Source of the DNA: Novosphingobium sediminicola
GTDB taxonomy: Bacteria; Pseudomonadota; Alphaproteobacteria; Sphingomonadales; Sphingomonadaceae
DNA length: 64,000 nt
Reading direction: 5' to 3'
Assembly (NCBI RefSeq): GCF_014196525.1
Contig: NZ_JACIDX010000002.1
Coordinates: 124,001 to 188,000, forward strand
This document shows positions 17,513 through 25,319 of the stretch, one piece after another; within the stretch, counting starts at the first letter, position 1, and each line of letters starts with the position of its first letter. The notes below the pieces were generated by a model that saw nothing but the letters and a program-made list of their open reading frames with translations, ran no database searches and was not told the origin of the DNA. Made by a program: the position numbers and the translations under genes.

Positions 17513-20167
17513 ATGCCATCATTGCGCTTTGGACGGTATCGCTGGTTGCTGGCTCTGCTGGCCGTGGTGGGGATCATCTGGATCTATTATGCGTGGACTG
17601 CGCCCGCCGTTCCCGCATGGCGCAAGGCTTGCGGCAAGAGCAGCGGCAAGGTGGTGGATGAAGCGGTCTGCGCCTATCGCCAGAGCGCGGACTATAAGCA
17701 GGCCGAGGGCAAGAAGACCGATGCCGATCTGGTGGCGGCAAGCTGGAAAGCGGCCGACGAGGATTACTTCGCCGATATGGACCGCGCGGCGACCAAGGAC
17801 CCGGTCGGGCTGCAAAAGGATCTGGCACCCTTCGTGCCCGGCATCACGCCGGAGGAAGCGCATAAGGTGGCCGTGATCGGACGCAACAACTGGATCGTTT
17901 GGACGGCGGGCAATGACCGCTTCTGGGATGTTCTGGCCACCAAGAGCTTTGGCAATGTTGATCTGCTCAAGACCGTTTCAAGCTTTCCGGGGGCCAAGTT
18001 CGGGCGCGACAATCGCTGGGAATATCTCGGGCTGGTCAACGAACCATGTTTTGAAAAGGCGCCCGGTCCGGACCCTGCGCGCTTTGGCCTCTATCTGGAC
18101 CGGCGCAAGGCGGGGTGCCAGACCGATCCTTTCGAAAATGAGGTCAAATATCCCGGCGTAAAGCTGGGCGCGCGAGGACAGAAGATCGACAAGGACGGCA
18201 CTGTGCTGCCGGTCGGTTCGCTCTACGGCGCGGCCTCGGGCGTGGTGGGATTGCGGCTGTTTCCCAATCCCGATTTCGATGCGGCGGCCAAGGCCAAATG
18301 GGACTGGCGGCGCTATTACACCGATCCGACCTATTACAACGACAAGAACCTGATCCGCCCCTATCGGGTGGGCATGGCCTGCGCGTTCTGCCATGTCGGG
18401 CCCAGCCCGACCAACCCGCCCAAGGACCCGGAAAATCCCGAATGGGCCAACCTCAATTCCAATCCGGGGGCGCAATATTTCTGGATCGACCGCATCTTCG
18501 GCTTCGATCAGGACTATTCCAATTACATCTTTCAGCTTTATCACACATCGCGCCCCGGCGCGCTGGATACGTCGCTGGTTTCCAGCGATTTCATCAACAA
18601 TCCGCGCACGATGAACGCGATTTACGCGGTGGGCACCCGCGCCCGGATCACGCTCCATTGGGGCAAGGAAAAGATCGCGGGCGCCGAACAGGGCAACCGC
18701 CAGTTCAACGAATATCTGCCCGCCAATTCGCCGCTCAGCGCTTTTTACAAGGTGCCCGATACGGTCTTTACCCCCCGCGTGTTGAAGGATGGGTCGGATT
18801 CGGTGGGCATGTTGGGGGCGCTCAACCGCGTCTATATCAACATCGGCCTGTTCAGCGAGGAATGGATCACCCATTTCAACCCGGTCGTGGGCGGCACGGG
18901 CATTTCGCCGATCAGCATCGCGGTGGGGCGCAAAAATTCGGCCTATTGGGTGGCCAATGAAAGCCAGACGCCCGATGTCGCGCTGTTCTTCCTTGCCACG
19001 GCCAAGCCCGATTACCTCTCGCTGGCGCCCGGTGGCTCGGCCTATCTGTCCACGGACAAGGCGGGGATCGAACATGGCAAGGAGATCTTCGCCGGCAATT
19101 GCGCGGCCTGCCATTCCAGCAAGCTGCCCGCCAAAGCGCAGAGCTTCTTTCCCGACAATGGATGTAACGGCAAGAATTACCTGACCTGCTGGAACAATTA
19201 CTGGCGCTATACGCGCACCGATCCGCAATTCCGGTCGGAAATGACGCAAATCGTCAAAAGCCCGGATTTTCTGGAGGACAATTTCCTTTCCACCGATCAG
19301 CGCGTGCCGGTGACCTTGCTGGAAACCAATATCTGTTCGCCGATTGCCACCAATGCGATCAAGGACAATATCTGGGACAATTTCTCCTCGGCCAGCTATA
19401 AGGAACTGCCCTCGGTGGGCGAAATGGATCTGCACGATCCCTATACCGGACAGGTCAGCCAGAAATTCACGCTGCCGGGCGGCGGGCGCGGTTTCACCCG
19501 CCCTGCCTCGCTGATCAGCCTGTGGTCATCCGCGCCCTTTTTGCAGAACAACACGGTCGGCCCGTTCAACCCCAGCCCCTCGCTGGAATCGCGCAACGCG
19601 GTCTTTGATGTCTCGATCCGCCAGATGCTGTGGCCGGAAAAGCGGGGCGGCAATGTGATGTTCCGCACCGCATCGGGCGCCATGCTGCCCGGACAGGTCG
19701 ATGTGACCACCAAGGTCAGCTATATCAGGCTGCCCAACGGCTATCTGCCCCGCTTTGCCGCCGATGCGCTGAACTGGTTTGCGGGCACTCACTTCATCAC
19801 CGATCAGGGCCTGCGCATCGGGCCTATTCCTGCGGGCACGCCGATCAACCTCTTCTCGAACCTCGATCTGGATGTTCCCGAGGGTTTCTGGGCCAAGATC
19901 TCGCATTTCTTCAGCACCGCCTGGACCGTGCTGCGCCTGACATGGACGCTGCATCAAATCGACGCCGACGATCCCCCCGCGGTCCAGAGCGCCACTTTCC
20001 GCAAGGTCGCGCCCCGGCTGATTTCGGCCAGCAAATGCCCGGATTATATCGTCAATCGCGGCCACTATTTCGGCACCCAATATCTGCATGATCCGGCAGG
20101 CGCCCCGGTGGTGGGCCTGAGCGATGCGGAGAAGGAAGACCTTATCAAATTCCTCAAAACGCTCTGA
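17513..20167 (+). CDS. Large membrane-anchored di-haem cytochrome c
   Basis: An 884-residue protein with one N-terminal membrane helix (WLLALLAVVGIIWIYYAW) and a long periplasmic part. It has two covalent haem sites: C290-A-F-C293-H294 in VGMACAFCHVGPSPTNPP and C530-A-A-C533-H534 in GNCAACHSSKLP. The 240-residue spacing and the size set it apart from ordinary small cytochromes and from MauG/CcpA peroxidases. It vaguely recalls RoxA-type di-haem oxygenases, but I cannot establish that. The adjacent GMC oxidoreductase suggests it accepts electrons from an alcohol oxidation. It is one of five co-directional genes. Confidence 0.85.
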   Translation: MPSLRFGRYRWLLALLAVVGIIWIYYAWTAPAVPAWRKACGKSSGKVVDEAVCAYRQSADYKQAEGKKTDADLVAASWKAADEDYFADMDRAATKDPVGLQKDLAPFVPGITPEEAHKVAVIGRNNWIVWTAGNDRFWDVLATKSFGNVDLLKTVSSFPGAKFGRDNRWEYLGLVNEPCFEKAPGPDPARFGLYLDRRKAGCQTDPFENEVKYPGVKLGARGQKIDKDGTVLPVGSLYGAASGVVGLRLFPNPDFDAAAKAKWDWRRYYTDPTYYNDKNLIRPYRVGMACAFCHVGPSPTNPPKDPENPEWANLNSNPGAQYFWIDRIFGFDQDYSNYIFQLYHTSRPGALDTSLVSSDFINNPRTMNAIYAVGTRARITLHWGKEKIAGAEQGNRQFNEYLPANSPLSAFYKVPDTVFTPRVLKDGSDSVGMLGALNRVYINIGLFSEEWITHFNPVVGGTGISPISIAVGRKNSAYWVANESQTPDVALFFLATAKPDYLSLAPGGSAYLSTDKAGIEHGKEIFAGNCAACHSSKLPAKAQSFFPDNGCNGKNYLTCWNNYWRYTRTDPQFRSEMTQIVKSPDFLEDNFLSTDQRVPVTLLETNICSPIATNAIKDNIWDNFSSASYKELPSVGEMDLHDPYTGQVSQKFTLPGGGRGFTRPASLISLWSSAPFLQNNTVGPFNPSPSLESRNAVFDVSIRQMLWPEKRGGNVMFRTASGAMLPGQVDVTTKVSYIRLPNGYLPRFAADALNWFAGTHFITDQGLRIGPIPAGTPINLFSNLDLDVPEGFWAKISHFFSTAWTVLRLTWTLHQIDADDPPAVQSATFRKVAPRLISASKCPDYIVNRGHYFGTQYLHDPAGAPVVGLSDAEKEDLIKFLKTL

Positions 20168-20220
20168 ACAACCGGCCACAAGGCGGTCTGGGGGGCATGA
20201 ATGATCGGGAAGGGTTGAGC

Positions 20221-22195
20221 ATGAGCGAGGAAGCCCATAATTTCATCGACAGTTTCGATTATATCGTGGTCGGTTCGGGCGCAGGCGGCGGCACGCTGGC
20301 CGCGCGTCTGGCCGAGGGCGGGGCACGTGTGCTGGTGCTGGAGGCCGGATCGGACCCCAAGAACCCGCCCCCCGGGCACGGGCACGACCGACTGGCCCTT
20401 TCCCAAATCCGACCGCCTGCCCGATGATTATGACGTGCCGACCTTTCATGCGCTTTCGACCGAAAACGAGGCGATGAAATGGGACTATTACATCCGCCAT
20501 TTCAGCGATCAGGCGACGCAGGAGAGGGACGACAAATTCGTCGCCAGTGAAAATGGCATCCTTTATCCACGTGCGGGCTGTCTTGGCGGATGCACCGCGC
20601 ATAATGCGATGATCACGGTCTATCCCCACAATGCCGATTGGGACAATATCGCCCAGTTGACCGGCGACAGCACATGGCGCGCGGGCCACATGCGGCGCTA
20701 TTTCGAAAAGCTGGAACACTGCGACCAACGCGCGGCGCCCTATCGCTGGTTGGCGCGGATCGGCATCAATCTGACCCGGCATGGCTGGGACGGATGGCTG
20801 CATACCGAAAAATCGCTGCCGGTCTGGGATCTGCTGCATGACAAACGGCTGGTGCTGACCATCACGATTTTCGTGCTCAAAGCCTTCTGGCTGCTGCCGG
20901 GCAAGTTCATCCGCTTTTGGTGGTTTCTCATCGCGCGACTTGATCCCAATGACTGGCGGCTGGTCCGGGCCAATGCCTACGGCCTCCATTATCCGCCGCT
21001 GGCCACGCGCAACCATCGTCGCACGTCCACACGCGAAAGGCTGCTCGACACGCAGGCCAATTATCCCGACAAACTGCGCATCGAACTCAATGCGCTGGTG
21101 ACGCGCGTATTGTTTGACGAACATAACCGCGCCATCGGGGTGGAGTATGAACGCGGCAGCCGGCTGTATCAGGCCCATGCCAACCCCAACCCCGATCCCG
21201 CCCCCAGAGTCAAGGTGGCCGCCAGACGCGAGGTCATCCTGTCGGGCGGTGCGTTCAACACGCCGCAAATGCTGCAATTGTCCGGGATTGGCCCCAAGGA
21301 GGTGCTGGAGGAGCATGGCATAAAGGTGCGTGTCGATCTGCCCGGCGTGGGCCGTAATCTACAGGACCGCTACGAAGTCTGCGTGGTCAATGAAATGGAC
21401 TTTCCCGCATGGAAAGCGTTGGAAGGCGCCACCTTTACCCGCGACGATCCCCATTATCAGGAATGGCTCAACGAGGCGCAGGGCGTCTATACCGGCAATG
21501 GCGCGGTGATCGCCGCAATCCGGCGCTCCTTGCCCGAACGCCCCTTGCCCGATCTGTTCTGCTTTGCGGTTCTGGCCGAATTTTACGGCTATTTCCCCGG
21601 CTATTCCCAACTTGTCGTCGATCATCTCAACCGGATGAGTTGGGCTGTTCTGAAGGCTCACACCAACAATCGCGGCGGATGGGTGCGAATCCGTTCCGAC
21701 AATCCACGCGAAAGACCCGAGATCAACTTTCGCTATTTCGAGGAAGGTACGCCGGGCTATGAGGAGGATCTGGCTTCGGTGGTGGCCGGGCTGCGTTTTG
21801 TTCGCGAATTGACCAAGCCGCTGTTTCGCCTTGGCATTGCCAAACGGGAATTGCGCCCCGGACCCGAGGTTGAGACCGAAGAACAACTGACCGATTATGC
21901 CCGCACCCAGAGCTGGGGCCATCATGCCTCCTGCACCTGCGCCATCGGCAGCGATCATGATCCCAATGCGGTGCTGGACGGGAATTTCCGCGTGAGGGGC
22001 GTGGGCGGGCTGCGGGTGGTGGACGCCTCGGTCTTTCCCCGCATCCCGGGCTTTTTCATCGTCAGCGCGATCTACATGATCGCGGAAAAGGCTGCCGACG
22101 TGATCCTTGCCGATTTCCACGCCGACGATCCTCCCATCCCTGAAGCATCATGGTGGGAGAAGGTGCTGCGCTTTTGCCTGTTCTGCCGCTCCTGA
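20221..22195 (+). pseudogene. GMC-family FAD oxidoreductase, frameshifted
   Basis: Glucose-methanol-choline flavoenzymes oxidise alcohol groups. Here the FAD-binding N-terminus (FDYIVVGSGAGGGTLAARLA) lies in one frame and ends at a stop at 20427. The remaining 590 or so residues, from DRLPDDYDVPTFHALSTEN to the C-terminus, continue in the +1 frame to 22195. Removing one C from the run of six at 20368-20373 restores a single frame of about 657 residues. The later part has NRHRTST-type repeats, SGGAFNTPQMLQLSGIGP and the catalytic WGHHASCTCAIG. Residues near 200 form a hydrophobic patch suggesting membrane association. The frameshift may be a sequencing error, a phase-variable tract or real inactivation. 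Confidence 0.8.
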
Positions 22196-23325
22196 TCCGG
22201 GGCCTGATGCTGGCCATGCTCGCGCTGGCTCCTGCCGGTGCCTTGGCGCATAAGGCCAGCGACGCCTATCTGACCCTGCGTGTGCGGGGGGCGGATGTTT
22301 CGGCGCAATGGGATATTGCGCTGCGTGACCTCGACCTCGTGCTGCAACTGGACGGGGATGGCGATGGCGCGATCCGCTGGGGCGAGGTGAGCGCCCAGCG
22401 CGCGGCCATCGAGGCCTATGCCCTTGGCCATCTGCGTGTAACGGGTGATGGGCGGCCCTGCCCCCTTTCGGCACATGACCTGTTGATCGACGATCACAGC
22501 GACGGGGCCTATGCGGTGCTGATGCTGGCTGGCCGATGCGCCGCGCCGCCGCAAAAGCTCGATCTGGATTACACTCTGTTCGACCAGACCGACCCGCTGC
22601 ATCGCGGCCTCGTCCGACTGGATGCGGGCCAGACCAAGGCCACACTCATTCTAGGCGGCAACGGGCCGCACAAAAGCATCGCCTTAACAGGCCAACCCGA
22701 CAGAGCCCAAGGCCCCCTTACCCAGATCTGTGATTTCATTGAAAGCGGCATCTGGCATATCTGGACCGGCTTTGATCATCTGCTGTTCCTGATCTCGCTG
22801 CTGCTGCCTGCGGTCCTCCGGCGCGAGGGGCGGCACTGGGTGGTTCAGGAGAGTTTTCGGGCCGCACTCCTTGATATCATCAAGATCGTCAGCGCCTTCA
22901 CCCTTGCCCATTCGCTGACCTTGGCCATGGCGGCGCTGGGCGTCATTTCGCTGCCCTCGCGGCTCACAGAGAGCATGATTGCGGCCTCGGTCGTGCTGGC
23001 CGCAATCAACAATGTGTGGCCTATGGTCACGGCTCGATTGTGGGCGGTCGCGTTTCTGTTCGGGCTGATCCATGGGTTTGGCTTTGCCAATGTGCTGCGC
23101 GATATGGCGCTGGACCGGGGCAGGCTGCTGCTCACGCTCTTCTCGTTCAATCTGGGGGTGGAATTGGGCCAGATTGCGGTGGTCGCGGCGGTCATGCCGC
23201 TGGCCTGGATGATGCGGGCGCGGCCTGTTTACCGGCGCGGCGTTATGCTGGCCGGGTCCGGCGCCATCGCTGCAGTGGCCATGATGTGGCTGATCGAGCG
23301 CGCCTTTGATGTGTTGATCGTGTGA
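22150..23325 (+). CDS. HupE/UreJ-like membrane protein with an EF-hand loop
   Basis: A 391-residue protein. A signal-like segment (MLAMLALAPAGALA) precedes a periplasmic domain of about 170 residues. This is followed by about six membrane helices with HIWTGFDHLLFLISLLLP, FTLAHSLTLAMAALG and FGLIHGFGFANVL, features of the HupE/UreJ_2 family in which the His residues may bind metal. Residues 68-79 (DGDGDGAIRWGE) match a canonical calcium-binding EF-hand loop at every key position. The start is uncertain: ATG 22150 overlaps the GMC end, while ATG 22207 would start directly at the signal peptide. Role unknown; metal transport or sensing is possible. Confidence 0.75.
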   Translation: MVGEGAALLPVLPLLIRGLMLAMLALAPAGALAHKASDAYLTLRVRGADVSAQWDIALRDLDLVLQLDGDGDGAIRWGEVSAQRAAIEAYALGHLRVTGDGRPCPLSAHDLLIDDHSDGAYAVLMLAGRCAAPPQKLDLDYTLFDQTDPLHRGLVRLDAGQTKATLILGGNGPHKSIALTGQPDRAQGPLTQICDFIESGIWHIWTGFDHLLFLISLLLPAVLRREGRHWVVQESFRAALLDIIKIVSAFTLAHSLTLAMAALGVISLPSRLTESMIAASVVLAAINNVWPMVTARLWAVAFLFGLIHGFGFANVLRDMALDRGRLLLTLFSFNLGVELGQIAVVAAVMPLAWMMRARPVYRRGVMLAGSGAIAAVAMMWLIERAFDVLIV

Positions 23326-23338
23326 TGGAGCCTTGCCC

Positions 23339-25087
23339 ATGAGTTTTGAGATCGGCCTGTCGTGCTCAGGCGGCGTGTCTGCCGGGGCCTATATCGCGGG
23401 CGTGCTGGATTTCCTGTTTCAGGCGCTGGACGAATGGGAGAAAGCCAAGAGCGATCCCCATGTCGATGTGCCCCGCCACAGCGTCACCATCAAGGTGCTG
23501 ACCGGCGCATCGGCCGGGGCCATCTCGGCGGCGGTCAGCACGATGGCCCTCGCGCGCGGCGATGCGCCCCGCGCCTTTGCCGCGCCCCAGCCCGGCAAGC
23601 AGGCCTATCAGGCATGGGCGCCGCTGCTGTATGAAACATGGGTCGTTTGGCCCCGGCTGGTCGCCCCGCCCACGGTCGATCCCGATATTGCCGCGATGCG
23701 CAACCCGCCCGTGCCGCCCGCATTGCAGAACATCGACTTTCTGACCGACAGCGACCTGACCTCGGCGGCAGGCAAGGGCAGCCTTGCCGTCTCGCTGCTC
23801 AACTGCCAGTTGCTCAACTATATCGCCGCGCGCGCCGTCCAGCCGTTGGGTTCTGCGCCACGCGTCCGGGCCTATTTGCCGCAAGACCTGCACATCTATC
23901 TGACCACCACCAACAATCGCGGCATCCCCTTTGCGCTCAAGCTGCAGAATGGCGACTATCCCATGGTCAATCACGCCGACCGGGCGCATTATCGCTTTTC
24001 CGGTCTGGGCACGGCGGCCACGGTTTCCGAATTTGGCCAGAGAGATCCCGCGCAATCGCTCTATGCGGCGCAATTGACCGGCCCCGCCCAGACGCAATTG
24101 CCGGTGGAAAGCCTGTTGCTGCCGTCGGGATCGACATGGGCGGACTGGTATCGGTTCGGCAATACGATTTTGGCCTCGGCGGCCTTTCCCATCGGGCTGG
24201 CGCCGCGTTTTATCGCGGCCACGCGGGGCGATTACGCCGGGCGGCTCTTTCCCCAGATGAGCCTTCGCTCCAGCCTTATCGCCCCCGTTTTTCCGCCGCC
24301 CGATCAGAACGCCGATTATATTGCCTCCGATGGCGGGGTGATAGACAATGATCCGATCGAATATGCGATCGCCGCCCTGCCCGCCCCCGATCAGCCACCA
24401 TCGGCCAATGATCTGGCCCATGCCACGCAGGCCGTCATCATGATCGCGCCCTTTCCCGATGCGCCCGCCTATCCGGCATCCGACGCTCAGAAATCCGATA
24501 TCCTCCATCTGGCCGCTCAGTTCTTCACCTCGCTGCGCCAGCATGTCCGCTTCAAGCCGGACCTGCTGCTGGCAGCGGCGGATGAAAATGTCGGCAATCG
24601 CTTTATGGTCGCTCCGCGCCGGACCGCGCCCGGCGCTGATAAGGCGGAACCCTTTCCTCTGGCCAGCGGGGTGCTGGGCGGCTTTGGCGGTTTTATCCAC
24701 CGGGCCTATCGCGATCATGATTTCCAGCTTGGGCGGCGCAATTGTCAAAAGTTTCTGATGACATCCTTTATGCTCAAAGCAGAAAACCCGGTGTTCGAAC
24801 CGGGCGCGGGCGCGGCGGAGCGCTGCATCATTCCCCTTTGCGGCAGCGCCAAAGACGAGGTGCCCTTGCCGGTCTGGCCCAAGATCACGCCGACCGAGTT
24901 TGACACGCTCAAAAGCCGGATCGACGGCCGTGTCGGCGCGCTGCGTGGAAATATCGCGGGCAATCTGGGCGGCAACTGGCTGCAACGGCAGGGCATTTCC
25001 GGTTTCATCAGGATCTTGCAAGCGCTGTTCATGGACAAGCTGTTCCGCAGTATCGAAAGCGGCCTGAAGGATCGCGGCCAGCTTTAA
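23339..25087 (+). CDS. Patatin-like phospholipase
   Basis: A 582-residue protein with the patatin catalytic dyad. The glycine-rich oxyanion loop SCSGGVSAGAYIAGVL lies at residues 8-23, the nucleophile is Ser58 in TGASAGAIS, and the partner is Asp331 in SDGGVIDNDP. Patatins hydrolyse acyl ester bonds of lipids. No signal peptide is evident, so it is probably cytoplasmic or peripheral to the membrane. The ATG at 23339 is preceded by GGAG. It is the last gene of the DUF4331-cytochrome-GMC-HupE set, 13 bases after the previous stop. It is longer than minimal patatins, with about 230 extra C-terminal residues. Confidence 0.85.
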   Translation: MSFEIGLSCSGGVSAGAYIAGVLDFLFQALDEWEKAKSDPHVDVPRHSVTIKVLTGASAGAISAAVSTMALARGDAPRAFAAPQPGKQAYQAWAPLLYETWVVWPRLVAPPTVDPDIAAMRNPPVPPALQNIDFLTDSDLTSAAGKGSLAVSLLNCQLLNYIAARAVQPLGSAPRVRAYLPQDLHIYLTTTNNRGIPFALKLQNGDYPMVNHADRAHYRFSGLGTAATVSEFGQRDPAQSLYAAQLTGPAQTQLPVESLLLPSGSTWADWYRFGNTILASAAFPIGLAPRFIAATRGDYAGRLFPQMSLRSSLIAPVFPPPDQNADYIASDGGVIDNDPIEYAIAALPAPDQPPSANDLAHATQAVIMIAPFPDAPAYPASDAQKSDILHLAAQFFTSLRQHVRFKPDLLLAAADENVGNRFMVAPRRTAPGADKAEPFPLASGVLGGFGGFIHRAYRDHDFQLGRRNCQKFLMTSFMLKAENPVFEPGAGAAERCIIPLCGSAKDEVPLPVWPKITPTEFDTLKSRIDGRVGALRGNIAGNLGGNWLQRQGISGFIRILQALFMDKLFRSIESGLKDRGQL

Positions 25088-25227
25088 AGCGCATTGGGGG
25101 AGGCTTCGGGAAGCCCCGCACGGGGCCTCGACGCCTTCTCCCATGATCGTCCCGCTCCGGCTTCACGACAGATAGACACGTGTTTCAAAGACCTCCGTCC
25201 GGGGCGCTTTCCCTCGCGCGCCCTTGC

Positions 25228-25259
25228 TTGACATGGCGGCATTTTTCTACAAATGTAGA
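25228..25259 (+). promoter_or_regulatory. Candidate promoter and operator of the first TBDR
   Basis: A TTGACA box at 25228-25233 is followed by an inverted repeat TCTACAAATGTAGA at 25246-25259, where a -10 element would sit. A repressor bound there could block transcription. The gap before the promoter (25100-25125) also contains GC hairpins without a T-run. No regulator is proven; the TetR gene 5 kb away is one candidate. Confidence 0.35.
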
Positions 25260-25319
25260 TATCAAATGAAGAATCAAAGGCGAACCACAATCGCCAGCGA
25301 AAACAGAGGGAGAGAGTTC

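Noticed and set aside
24790..24805. tRNA-like GTTCGAACC sequence
   Set aside because: It lies inside the patatin gene, and no cloverleaf arms can be formed around it.
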